IMG/VR virus record: IMGVR_UViG_3300008267_000987
Span: 1 to 31,177 of that record
DNA from: a virus
Direction: 5' to 3' (one strand)
Length of the DNA stretch: 31,177 bases
The translations under genes were made by a program, and so were the position numbers. The notes below the pieces were generated by a model, which saw only the letters and a program-made list of their open reading frames with translations, did not search any database and was not told where the DNA came from. Numbering within the stretch: the stretch's first letter is position 1; each line of letters starts with the position of its first letter. Shown piece by piece: positions 13,601 to 21,029 of the stretch.

Positions 13601-13948
13601 ATGCCGTCCACCAGCTTAAAACAAAAGAAGTTTATGGACGCAGCCGCTCATAATCCAGCGTTTGCTAAGAAGGTCGGTATACCCAGTAAAGTAGCAAAAG
13701 AATATTCACAGGCCAGTAAAGGTCAAACTTTTAAAGAAGGTGGTGTTATGAAAAACGATATGATGCAAGATAAAGCTATGGCTAAAAAAGCTGTCGGTAT
13801 GCATGAGAAGCAGTTGCATGGCGGCAAAAAGTCAAACCTGACCAAGCTCAAGAGCGGCGGCTCCGCTTCTAGTCGCGCCGATGGCTGCGTTATGAAAGGT
13901 AAGACCAAAGGCACCATGATTAAGATGAAGTCCGGCGGGATGTGCTGA
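13601..13948 (+). CDS. Basic Lys/Gly protein with RADGC motif (115 aa)
   Basis: The N-terminus PSTSLKQKKFMDAAAHNPAFAKK resembles short DUF3008-like basic proteins. The middle is Met/Lys-rich. The C-terminus carries RADGCVMKGKTKGT (92-105) followed by SGGMC. The RADG-x-x-x-KG-x-T-x-G pattern recurs in two later small genes of this block. It has no membrane segment. The high positive charge suggests DNA binding or packaging in the virion, which is inference. Confidence 0.65.
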   Translation: MPSTSLKQKKFMDAAAHNPAFAKKVGIPSKVAKEYSQASKGQTFKEGGVMKNDMMQDKAMAKKAVGMHEKQLHGGKKSNLTKLKSGGSASSRADGCVMKGKTKGTMIKMKSGGMC

Positions 13949-13949
13949 G

Positions 13950-14234
13950 ATGAGAGCCTCTCGTGGCATGGGTGCGATTAACCCCGCTAAAATGCCCGGG
14001 GGTAAGACTAAAGCTCGTCGGGACGATACTGATTTTACGCAGTATGCTGACGGCGGTAAGGTCAAGTCTAAGGTCAATGAGGCTGGCAACTACACCAAAC
14101 CCGGAATGCGGAAGTCAATGTTTGAAAGCATCAAAGCACAAGCAACACAAGGGACAGGAGCAGGCCAATGGTCAGCTCGTAAGGCGCAGCTTCTCGCGAA
14201 GAAGTACAAAGCGTCAGGCGGTGGGTATAAATGA
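13950..14234 (+). CDS. Basic protein with NEAGNYTKPGMRK motif (94 aa)
   Basis: This starts MRASRGMGAINPAKMPGGK. It contains FTQYADGGKVKSKVNEAGNY and a C-terminal block AGQWSARKAQLLAKKY. From memory this combination is highly recurrent among marine and freshwater tailed phages, usually in the neck region, without a known role. The start overlaps no gene and follows the previous stop by 1 bp. The next gene overlaps its stop (ATGA). Confidence 0.7.
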   Translation: MRASRGMGAINPAKMPGGKTKARRDDTDFTQYADGGKVKSKVNEAGNYTKPGMRKSMFESIKAQATQGTGAGQWSARKAQLLAKKYKASGGGYK

Positions 14235-14482
14235 AATCACCACAGAAGTCGTTGAAGGCATGGGGCGACCAGAAATGGACGACCAAAAGCGGGAAACCTT
14301 CAAGTCAGACTGGTGAGCGGTATCTGCCTGAGAAGGCGATTAAAGCATTATCCCCCGCTGAATACGCAGCCACAACCAAGGCCAAGCGAGCAGGGAAGGC
14401 AGCAGGAAAACAGTTTGTGCCCCAGCCAGACAAAGTAAAGAGTAAAGTGAAGCCCTTCAGGAAAACATCAAGCGACTGTTAA
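14231..14482 (+). CDS. Small basic protein, C-terminus possibly altered by insertion (83 aa)
   Basis: The core, KAWGDQKWTTKSGKPS then GERYLPEKAIKALSPAEYAAT and KRAGKAAGKQFVPQP, is a conserved-looking basic phage protein. It is coupled by ATGA to the upstream gene. The last six residues (KTSSDC) are read from DNA that in another frame encodes part of a homing endonuclease (KHQATVNKYG). The natural end was therefore probably near PFRK and was replaced when the endonuclease arrived. The function is unknown. Confidence 0.65.
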   Translation: MKSPQKSLKAWGDQKWTTKSGKPSSQTGERYLPEKAIKALSPAEYAATTKAKRAGKAAGKQFVPQPDKVKSKVKPFRKTSSDC

Positions 14483-14963
14483 TAAATATGGTAAAGCAAA
14501 TATTTTAGTTGGCATGTTGGAATGTTCTACTGATAATATTGCTTATGATCTTGAGCGTGGAATTATAAAGTGCTTACGCAGACAGGACGTACAGCTTACT
14601 AACTTCACTGATGGTGGGGAAGGGACATCCAACCCTACACCGGAAACTCGAAAGAGATTGTCAGAAGCCGCTAAAAAACGTGGGGTCTCAGCGGCATGTC
14701 ATCAGGCTCGCGCTATAGCAAAGACCGGCAAGCCATTGTCCGAGGAACAAAAGAAAAAACAATCTGAAGCAATGCGTGGTATTGTTTTTACAGAACAGCA
14801 TAAAGAAAATATTAGGGCTAGTGCTAAAAAGCGTGGGGTATCTCCAGAATTATTAGCAAAAGCTCATGCAGCGTCACGTGGTAGAGTGCAAACTGTTGAG
14901 GAGCGATTGAAACGTGGAGCCGCTATTAAAGCTGCGTTGGCTAAAAAGCGAGAAAAGCTATGA
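14451..14963 (+). pseudogene. Decayed GIY-YIG/NUMOD homing endonuclease, 5' truncated
   Basis: From a stop at 14448 the frame is open and reads KHQATVNKYGKANILVG, ECSTDNIAYDLERGIIK (with the E of the nuclease core) and NFTDGGEG. It then carries NUMOD3-like repeats (TPETRKRLSEAAKKRG; LSEEQKKKQSEAMRG; FTEQHKENIRASAKKRG). The N-terminal GIY and YIG strands are missing. The first ATG (14514) has no ribosome binding site. It appears to be the remnant of a second homing endonuclease, inactive as a nuclease. Its stop overlaps the adaptor start (ATGA), so it may survive as a link in translation. Confidence 0.75.
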
Positions 14964-15676
14964 CAACATCTGGTTTAAGCAGTTTTAATTTAGATTTGAG
15001 CGAACTCTGCGAAGAAGCCTTCGAGAGATGCGGGCGTGAGATGCGTACCGGCTATGACCTGCGTACAGCTCGTCGCAGTTTAAACCTGCTGACTATTGAG
15101 TGGGCAAACCGTGGCATAAATCTCTGGACGATTGAGCAAGGCTCGATCCCAATGGTCACAGGGCAGTCTACATACAACTTACCCGTAGATACAATTGATC
15201 TATTGGATACCGTGATCCGTACAGGCACGGGGCAGAACCAGACTGACATCAACATCAGTCGTATCTCAGAGTCTACATACTCAACTATTCCTAACAAGAA
15301 CGCACAGGCGCGACCTATTCAGGTATGGATTAACCGTCAGTCAGGCGCAGACTACCCCGTGACTGGTGTGAATAACCCCAAGATTGTGGTCTGGCCTACG
15401 CCAAACGCACCGGGCGATCAATACACTTTCGTGTACTGGCGTTTAAGACGCATTCAGGACTCCGGTACTGGTGTGTCTACACAAGATATCCCGTTCCGTT
15501 TCTTGACCTGTATGGTGGCTGGCTTGGCGTTTTACTTGGCAGCAAAGCTTCCTGAGATGGCACCTGATCGTATTATGTTTTTGAAGTCCGAATATGAACA
15601 GCAGTTCCAACTTGCTGCCGACGAGGATCGCGAGAAAGCCCCGATTCGCCTTGTTCCTAGAACGCTGCCTTATTGA
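14960..15676 (+). CDS. Head-to-tail adaptor-like protein 1 (238 aa)
   Basis: The N-terminal helix set (SELCEEAFERCGREMR, then YDLRTARRSLNLLTIEWANR) followed by NLWTIEQGSIPMVTGQSTYN and a C-terminal helix (MAPDRIMFLKSEYEQQFQ) matches the layout of podovirus neck proteins of the P22 gp4 type that bind the portal. The beta region (IVVWPTPNAPGDQYTFVYWR) is also typical of this group. An ATGA overlap with the decayed endonuclease replaces a normal leader. The exact family is uncertain. Confidence 0.7.
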   Translation: MTTSGLSSFNLDLSELCEEAFERCGREMRTGYDLRTARRSLNLLTIEWANRGINLWTIEQGSIPMVTGQSTYNLPVDTIDLLDTVIRTGTGQNQTDINISRISESTYSTIPNKNAQARPIQVWINRQSGADYPVTGVNNPKIVVWPTPNAPGDQYTFVYWRLRRIQDSGTGVSTQDIPFRFLTCMVAGLAFYLAAKLPEMAPDRIMFLKSEYEQQFQLAADEDREKAPIRLVPRTLPY

Positions 15677-15684
15677 GGTGAGTC

Positions 15685-16068
15685 ATGCCCTCTAAGTTCG
15701 CTTCTGGTAAGTTTGCGATTGCCCAATGCGACCGATGCAACTTTCGGTACAAGCTCAAGCAATTACGCAACCTGATTATTAAGACCAAAAACGTAAATAT
15801 CTTGGTTTGCCCTGAGTGCTGGGAACCAGATCAGCCGCAGCTATCGCTAGGTCTCTACCCAGTAAACGACCCACAAGCTGTACGTAATCCTCGCCCTGAT
15901 AGCTCGTATGTTGTGGCAGGTTTGGATGTAGAAGGCGATCCTTCTGGTGGTAGCCGAATCTTTCAGTGGGGCTGGGCACCGGTTGGTGGTTCAAGAGATG
16001 GTGGAATAACACCGAATGACTTACAATTAAGCATTACCCTTGGCACCGTTACGGTCGCCGTTACTTGA
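15685..16068 (+). CDS. Zinc-ribbon structural protein (127 aa)
   Basis: CDRC (15-18) and CPEC (42-45) with basic spacing (FRYKLKQLRNLIIKTKNVN) form a four-Cys zinc ribbon. The rest is Pro/Gly-rich (WEPDQPQLSLGLYPVNDPQA) with a beta-type C-terminus. This kind of protein recurs between adaptor genes in related phages by recollection. It may bind DNA or stabilise the neck. GAGG lies upstream. The specific role is unknown. Confidence 0.7.
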   Translation: MPSKFASGKFAIAQCDRCNFRYKLKQLRNLIIKTKNVNILVCPECWEPDQPQLSLGLYPVNDPQAVRNPRPDSSYVVAGLDVEGDPSGGSRIFQWGWAPVGGSRDGGITPNDLQLSITLGTVTVAVT

Positions 16069-16078
16069 GGAGTACAGC

Positions 16079-16270
16079 ATGTACAAACGTGGCGCAGATG
16101 GCGTAGCAAAGAAAGGCAAGACCGAGGGTAAGAACCTTGGTAACAGTGGCCCAACCGTTGCCGCTCTAAAAGGCAAAGGCACACCGACATCGAAAGGCGG
16201 CAAGACTAACGCCGACATGAAGGCAATGGGTCGTGGCTTGGCTAAGGTTGCAGCACAAAAGCGAGGCTGA
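16079..16270 (+). CDS. 63-aa basic Gly/Lys protein with RGADG motif
   Basis: The ATG at 16079 has GAGGAG 8 bp upstream, so it is preferred over an earlier in-frame ATG. The N-terminus MYKRGADGVAKKGKTEGKN shares the R-x-DG-x-x-KG-x-T-x-G pattern with the 115-aa protein. The rest is Lys/Gly/Thr-rich with a short C-terminal helix (MKAMGRGLAKVAAQ). It is net positive, with no hydrophobic core. Possibly nucleic-acid associated; function unknown. Confidence 0.65.
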   Translation: MYKRGADGVAKKGKTEGKNLGNSGPTVAALKGKGTPTSKGGKTNADMKAMGRGLAKVAAQKRG

Positions 16271-16271
16271 C

Positions 16272-16454
16272 ATGAAACCCACTAAGAAGCAAGACCCCAA
16301 CACTATGGCTGCAAAAGACTTTACTTGCTGCGGCCCCGCTATGCGTGTCAGTACTGGAGACCCAGCCCGTGAGAATGTCAAGACTACCGGCATTAAGACT
16401 CGTGGCAATGGCTGTGCGACGAAGGGCACAATGGCTCGTGGGCCAATGGGTTAA
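16272..16454 (+). CDS. 60-aa basic protein with CC and RGNGC motifs
   Basis: The start at 16272 follows the previous stop by 1 bp, with GAGG 5 bp upstream. It has DFTCCGPAMR and a C-terminal TRGNGCATKGTMARGPMG, a third variant of the shared motif. Three Cys could bind metal or cross-link. It has no known family. Confidence 0.6.
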   Translation: MKPTKKQDPNTMAAKDFTCCGPAMRVSTGDPARENVKTTGIKTRGNGCATKGTMARGPMG

Positions 16455-16456
16455 AG

Positions 16457-17131
16457 ATGAACTACGCTGAACTCTCCGCTGCTATTCAGGCTTATTCGGA
16501 AAGCGATGAACCACTGTTCGTCGATAATATTCCTGTCTTTGTTAGGAATGCAGAGCAGCGTATCTATAACTCTGTTCAGCTCGCGTACCTGCGTAAGAAC
16601 GTTACTGGGTCAACAACGCCTAGCAATAAGTACTTGTCTACACCGCCTGACTTCTTGTCAGCATATTCAGTGGCAGTCGTTAAAGCCAACGGTGACTACG
16701 AGTACTTGCTAAACAAGGACGTGAACTTTATCCGTCAAGCGTATCCATCCGCAAGCGATGTTGGTCTGCCTAAGTACTACGCTATTTTTGGGCCGACTAC
16801 GACTGCGGACAACCCTCCTGCGTTGACAAACGAAATCTCGTTGATTCTTGGCCCGATGCCTGATGCGACATACCCAGTGGAGCTGCACTACTTCTTCTAC
16901 CCAGAGTCTATTGTGACTGCGGGTACGACTTGGTTGGGCGATAACTTTGACACAGTATTGTTGTATGGCGCAATGCGCGAGGCTTGTATTTTCCAGCGTC
17001 AAGAGCCTGATGTGGTTGCTAATTACGAGCAGAAATACCAAGAGGGTATGATCTTGCTCAAGCAGCTCGGAGACGGTAAGGAAAGGGGCGACGCATATAG
17101 GAACGGGCAAGCCCGTTATCCGGTGAAATAA
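16457..17131 (+). CDS. Head-to-tail adaptor-like protein 2 (224 aa)
   Basis: This protein starts MNYAELSAAIQAYSE and has IPVFVRNAEQRIYNSVQLAYLR, YLSTPPDFLSAYSVAV and PVELHYFFYPESI, then a C-terminal helical region (FDTVLLYGAMREACIF; YQEGMILLKQLG). This order is characteristic of the phage adaptor or tail-tubular-A type proteins (T7 gp11-like) that join portal and tail nozzle. It follows the preceding stop by 2 bp, and the next ATG follows its stop without a gap. Confidence 0.75.
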   Translation: MNYAELSAAIQAYSESDEPLFVDNIPVFVRNAEQRIYNSVQLAYLRKNVTGSTTPSNKYLSTPPDFLSAYSVAVVKANGDYEYLLNKDVNFIRQAYPSASDVGLPKYYAIFGPTTTADNPPALTNEISLILGPMPDATYPVELHYFFYPESIVTAGTTWLGDNFDTVLLYGAMREACIFQRQEPDVVANYEQKYQEGMILLKQLGDGKERGDAYRNGQARYPVK

Positions 17132-17542
17132 ATGGCGTTTACAGGCAATTTCACATGCAATGTGTTTAAGACGGGGCTGCTCAATGCTGACTTCGACTTT
17201 ACATCCGGTACGTTTTACATTGCGTTGTACACCAATGCGGCGACTCTTGACCAAAACACGACTGCCTACACAACGACTGGTGAGGTTGTAGCATCTGGTT
17301 ACACAGCGGGTGGAGAATTACTGACGCCTTCTGTTGCGGCTTTAGATGGTACGTCTTATGCTTCGTTTGCAAACGTCTCATGGAGCGCTGCCTTTACAGC
17401 TCGTGGTGCGTTAATTTATAAAGCCGGTGATAACGGTGCGGTGTGTGTACTGGATTTTGGTGCTGATCGTACATCGACCTCAACATTTACCGTACAGTTT
17501 CCCGCAGCAACCAATACTTCGGCAATTATTCGCATTAATTAA
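17132..17542 (+). CDS. Tail-associated beta protein (136 aa)
   Basis: The ATG at 17132 directly follows the adaptor stop. The sequence (FYIALYTNAATLDQNTTAYT, then GEVVASGYTAGGELL) is almost wholly beta with Thr/Ala/Gly/Ser, ending in TFTVQFPAATNTSAIIRIN. Such short beta-sandwich proteins are common in phage tail operons and serve as decoration or tail-spike attachment parts. No catalytic motif. The role is inferred from context. Confidence 0.6.
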   Translation: MAFTGNFTCNVFKTGLLNADFDFTSGTFYIALYTNAATLDQNTTAYTTTGEVVASGYTAGGELLTPSVAALDGTSYASFANVSWSAAFTARGALIYKAGDNGAVCVLDFGADRTSTSTFTVQFPAATNTSAIIRIN

Positions 17543-17552
17543 GGAGTTTTAA

Positions 17553-18128
17553 ATGTTACAAGTTAAAGCAAAAGCCGGAGAAGTTGTTGGTGCTTCGGTA
17601 GATCAGAATACCGGTGCCTCTGAATGCGCTCGTGGCGGTGGTGTCTATACCGTTCAGTGTATTGGTGCTGATGGTCAGTTGAAATGGGAAGCTTCAAGCC
17701 CTAACCTTGTGGTTAACCAAGGTCTAAAGGACATGAACGACAAGTACTTCTCAGGCTCAACCTACACAGCCACATGGTACTTAGGACTGATTACAGGCCC
17801 CGGCTCTGGTACAGTATTTGCAGCGGGCGACACGCTTGCCTCACACGCTGGCTGGACTGAGTTTACGGACTATTCTGGTAACCGTGGTGCGATTACATTT
17901 GGTGCAGCAACACTAGCTGATCCTTCAGTCATTACAAACGGTACTGCTGTGCAGTTCAACATCACGGGCGCAGGTGGTACGGTTGCTGGTGCCTTTTTGT
18001 GTAGCGTGGCAACAGGTACATCAGGAATTTTATTCTCTGAGTCAGACTTCCAGTCTCCCGGTGATCGTGCGGTAGTGTCGGGTGACGTCTTGAATGTCAC
18101 GTATTCCTTCTCCCTTGACGCTGCGTAA
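17553..18128 (+). CDS. Tail structural protein (191 aa)
   Basis: AAGGAG lies 7 bp upstream. The sequence has NLVVNQGLKDMNDKYFSGS, ATWYLGLITGPGSG and AGWTEFTDYSGNRGAI, a recurring virion-protein pattern in environmental tailed phages. It ends in GDVLNVTYSFSLDAA, a beta strand. It shares an overall plan with the preceding 136-aa protein (short beta domain with a C-terminal strand), so they may be related. A tail or neck decoration role is inferred. Confidence 0.6.
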   Translation: MLQVKAKAGEVVGASVDQNTGASECARGGGVYTVQCIGADGQLKWEASSPNLVVNQGLKDMNDKYFSGSTYTATWYLGLITGPGSGTVFAAGDTLASHAGWTEFTDYSGNRGAITFGAATLADPSVITNGTAVQFNITGAGGTVAGAFLCSVATGTSGILFSESDFQSPGDRAVVSGDVLNVTYSFSLDAA

Positions 18129-18137
18129 GGAATAGAA

Positions 18138-18317
18138 ATGGCTACTAAATTCATTAAAGATCAGGTTATTAAGGTCAACGCCGTTGTGCCACAAGGCCCG
18201 GTCAGAAAGCTTCGCATGGATGAGGATGGCAACTTCTTCTACATGATTGAGTGGATTGACGCCAATGGTCAGGTACAGTCTCGTTGGTTTGCTGAATCTG
18301 AATTGACAGAGGTTTAA
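18138..18317 (+). CDS. Unknown 59-aa SH3-like small protein
   Basis: A clear small gene with AAGGAATAG before the ATG. It reads MATKFIKDQVIKVNAVVPQG, then VRKLRMDEDGNFFYMIEWID and WFAESELTEV. The strand-turn pattern with a WF near the end resembles short SH3-barrel proteins of the YodC (DUF2158) kind, a weak resemblance. It sits between two structural genes. Function unknown. Confidence 0.65.
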   Translation: MATKFIKDQVIKVNAVVPQGPVRKLRMDEDGNFFYMIEWIDANGQVQSRWFAESELTEV

Positions 18318-18322
18318 ACGGT

Positions 18323-19234
18323 GTGTTTGCCGGATCACCTTTTGCTTCCGCCCCATTTGCCGCATTAAGCGGCAATAGCTTTTTTGTATTCATTCAAGAA
18401 AGCGCCACCGCCTCTGACTCCGTATCCGCTCTTGCTTCGTTTGTTTCGTCTATCAGCGAGACTTCAACTGCCTCGGATTCTGTATCATCCTTAGCCACGC
18501 TTCTGGCTAGTATCGCTGAGTCTGCAACAGGCTCTGATACGGTTGTCGCAAACTTTACCACTAACAATACGATTTCTGAGTCTGCGACTGGCAGTGATAC
18601 GGTATCGGCTGCCCAGAGTTTTTCTGTTGCAGTGCAAGAAATTGGTAGTATTTCAGACTTAACATCAGCGATTGTTGAGTTTGGTGGGGTCATTAGCGAG
18701 TCTAGTGTTGCAGCGGATTCTGTATCGGCGTTGGCAAGATTTGTAGTATCTATCCTTGAAACAAGCGCGGCTGCTGACTCAGTTACAGTTGCTCCCAGTA
18801 CGTTTAACGCTACAATTGGTGAGGCTGTGGTAGCCGCAGAAAGCGTATCTGCTGGTGTGTTGCTATTTGTAAACTTGCAAGAAAATGCCGCAGGCTCTGA
18901 TTCTGTACGTAGTAATACGGAGTTTGATGCAGCGGTTGCTGAGTTAGCTAGTGGATCGGCTTCTACGCAGGTTATTGTGCAGTTTGGAGCCTTGATTCAA
19001 GAACTTGGGATTGCGTCGGATAGTGTGCTGGCGCGGTTCTTGTGGGAACTTATCAATGACAGCCAAAGTGTTGCATGGCAAAATATAGGCAGTGGTGGCG
19101 GTTCGGCTTGGCAATCCATCGGGACTAACCAGAACGTTGCGTGGGGCAGCATTAACACAAGCGGTGATTCTGGCTGGGGTGTTATTGACAACACCGACGA
19201 TCCCGATTGGAACCTGATCGACAACGCACCTTAA
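18323..19234 (+). CDS. Two-array repeat protein, probable fiber (303 aa)
   Basis: The start is a GTG at 18323 (GAGG upstream); no ATG fits. After 23 residues, eleven tandem units of 20 residues (one of 21) fill 24-244, with pattern I-x-E-x(5)-D-S-V and small residues between. Residues 251-303 hold five 11-residue units with W at 252, 263, 274, 285 and 296, each W-x-x-I. Exact periods like these fit a beta-solenoid shaft and a second solenoid or lectin-like tip. It is likely a tail fiber or whisker. No known family is recognised. Confidence 0.6.
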   Translation: MFAGSPFASAPFAALSGNSFFVFIQESATASDSVSALASFVSSISETSTASDSVSSLATLLASIAESATGSDTVVANFTTNNTISESATGSDTVSAAQSFSVAVQEIGSISDLTSAIVEFGGVISESSVAADSVSALARFVVSILETSAAADSVTVAPSTFNATIGEAVVAAESVSAGVLLFVNLQENAAGSDSVRSNTEFDAAVAELASGSASTQVIVQFGALIQELGIASDSVLARFLWELINDSQSVAWQNIGSGGGSAWQSIGTNQNVAWGSINTSGDSGWGVIDNTDDPDWNLIDNAP

Positions 19235-19245
19235 AGGAAAAAAAC

Positions 19246-19746
19246 ATGGCACTTGTTGTCCGCGACCGAGTTAAATCGAGTACCACAACGACTGGTACGG
19301 GAACCATTACGCTTGGCGCTGCTGCCTCGGGGTTTCAGTCTTTCTCAGTTATTGGTGACGGCAACACAACGTATTACACCATTACAGACACAGTCACAGG
19401 CGTATGGGAAGTTGGCATCGGTACGTACACATCGTCTGGCACTACACTTTCTCGTGCGGTGGTCTTGGATTCGTCAAGCGGAGGTTCGCTGGTTAACTTC
19501 GTGGCTGGCAGTAAAGATGTGTTTGTGGTCTACCCTGCCGAACGTGCGGTATATCAAGACGAATCTACAGGCACAGCATACGCACCAATCTTTGCTTCAT
19601 CTAATGGCTTGATTGTCAACAACATGACTGTGAGCGCAAATTACACAATCCCAACAGGCTACAGCGCTTCGAGTGTTGGCCCAATAACTGTAGACTCCGG
19701 TGTAGCTGTAACTGTTGATCCCGGTTCAAGGTGGGTAATTCTATGA
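19246..19746 (+). CDS. Tail fiber-type protein (166 aa)
   Basis: The ATG at 19246 has AAAGGAAA upstream. It starts MALVVRDRVKSSTTTTGTGT. It has GFQSFSVIGDGNTTYYTI and WEVGIGTYTSSGTTLSRAVV segments that recur in phage fiber genes, and DVFVVYPAERAVYQD. The C-terminus is beta-rich. It is translationally coupled to the next fiber gene by ATGA. Likely a base or shaft element connecting the fiber to the tail; inferred from sequence type and order. Confidence 0.7.
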   Translation: MALVVRDRVKSSTTTTGTGTITLGAAASGFQSFSVIGDGNTTYYTITDTVTGVWEVGIGTYTSSGTTLSRAVVLDSSSGGSLVNFVAGSKDVFVVYPAERAVYQDESTGTAYAPIFASSNGLIVNNMTVSANYTIPTGYSASSVGPITVDSGVAVTVDPGSRWVIL

Positions 19747-20855
19747 GTATTATTCTTAAAACCCCAAGCAACGGTAGCGTCACGCTTGCTGAACAAGATA
19801 CCGCTAGTGATGTAGTTGTGACAATTCCTGCCACGACGGGTAATGCTGTTATTTCTACACCAGACCTTGCCTACTCGCCATTTATTGGCTTCCGTAACCG
19901 CATCATCAACGGTGCGATGGTTATAGATCAGAGGAACGCTGGTGCGGCGGTTACGTACACAAATTCTAATTCATACAATTTAGATCGCTACCTGACGGAT
20001 ATGAGTCCCAATGGATCTTTACAAATACAACAAGTTTCCGATGCGCCTGCGGGCTTTGTGTATTCTATGAAGGGGACGATATTAACCGCCACTGCCGGAT
20101 CAAGCGGGCAAGCTGCCTATCTTGCAAGGCATATTATTGAGGGCAACAATATTGCCGATTTTGGCTGGGGATCAGCCAATGCACAAACAGCTACTTTGTC
20201 TTTTTGGGCAAAAAGCAGCGTAACAGGAACTTTTTCCGTTGGTGTGGCAAATGGGGCTTTTAATAGAGGTTATGCCGCAACGTACACTATAAATGTTGCA
20301 AACACATGGGAGTTCAAGTCTCTAATAATCCCCGGTGATACTTCTGGAACATGGCTTACAACCAACGGTATTGGAATTCGTTTGTACTGGAATATTGGCA
20401 GCGGTTCGAGTTTTCTTGGAGCAGCAAATGTTTGGCAAGGCTCTGGGTTAATTGGAGCAACTGGCAGCACTTCAATTATTAACACATTAAATGCTACCTT
20501 CTACATCACCGGCGTCCAGCTAGAAAAAGGCTCGACTGCTACTCCGTTTGAGTTTAGAAGTATTGGTGATGAGTTTGCGCTTTGTCAGCGGTATTATGAG
20601 ACCTGCCCTTATGACATTTTGAATGTTGGATATGGCACTAGTGGACAGCCGTTTTACAAATATTCTTCGTTTAATACGGCTAAAAGAGCTGCGCCTACTG
20701 TGACATATACAAACGTGGGAGCAAGTGGATTTAATGGCGCATACGCTACAAACACGGCTCATATAAACGGTGTTTCATGGACAACAACATGCAATTTTAC
20801 TGGTGCAGGGACTTTATTTGCTGTGCCAATTTGGTTCGCAAATGCGGAGTTATAA
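19743..20855 (+). CDS. Tail fiber protein, first copy (370 aa)
   Basis: The start at 19743 overlaps the upstream stop by 4 bp. Residues about 40-60 hold [19 protein letters not shown], a common fiber module start. The middle (TATLSFWAKSSVTGTFSVGV; WEFKSLIIPGDTSGTW) is a carbohydrate-binding-like beta sandwich. Then come [20 protein letters not shown] and LCQRYYE, which precede a variable tip. A close relative follows at 21026. Receptor binding is inferred from the family type. Confidence 0.75.
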   Translation: MSIILKTPSNGSVTLAEQDTASDVVVTIPATTGNAVISTPDLAYSPFIGFRNRIINGAMVIDQRNAGAAVTYTNSNSYNLDRYLTDMSPNGSLQIQQVSDAPAGFVYSMKGTILTATAGSSGQAAYLARHIIEGNNIADFGWGSANAQTATLSFWAKSSVTGTFSVGVANGAFNRGYAATYTINVANTWEFKSLIIPGDTSGTWLTTNGIGIRLYWNIGSGSSFLGAANVWQGSGLIGATGSTSIINTLNATFYITGVQLEKGSTATPFEFRSIGDEFALCQRYYETCPYDILNVGYGTSGQPFYKYSSFNTAKRAAPTVTYTNVGASGFNGAYATNTAHINGVSWTTTCNFTGAGTLFAVPIWFANAEL

Positions 20856-21029
20856 ATGTATAAACTAATAAAAAACTTAATTACTGGTGAAATTGTTATC
20901 GTTCAGCGCCTATCCGACAACGCTTTTATCCCAATGGACGAAGCCAACACAGACTACCAAGCCTACCTAGCATGGCTTGCAGAAGGCAACACACCCTTGC
21001 CCGCAGATGAACAAGGAGCATCAGAATGA
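20856..21029 (+). CDS. 57-aa partner of fiber 1, fiber-assembly-like
   Basis: This short gene starts at the base after the fiber stop and reads [19 protein letters not shown] then [27 protein letters not shown] second copy (60 aa) follows fiber 2, with a block of about 60 bp that is nearly identical. Small proteins with DEANxDYQAYLxW ends follow fiber genes in many phages and resemble fiber-assembly chaperone fragments. It overlaps the next ATG by ATGA. Confidence 0.7.
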   Translation: MYKLIKNLITGEIVIVQRLSDNAFIPMDEANTDYQAYLAWLAEGNTPLPADEQGASE

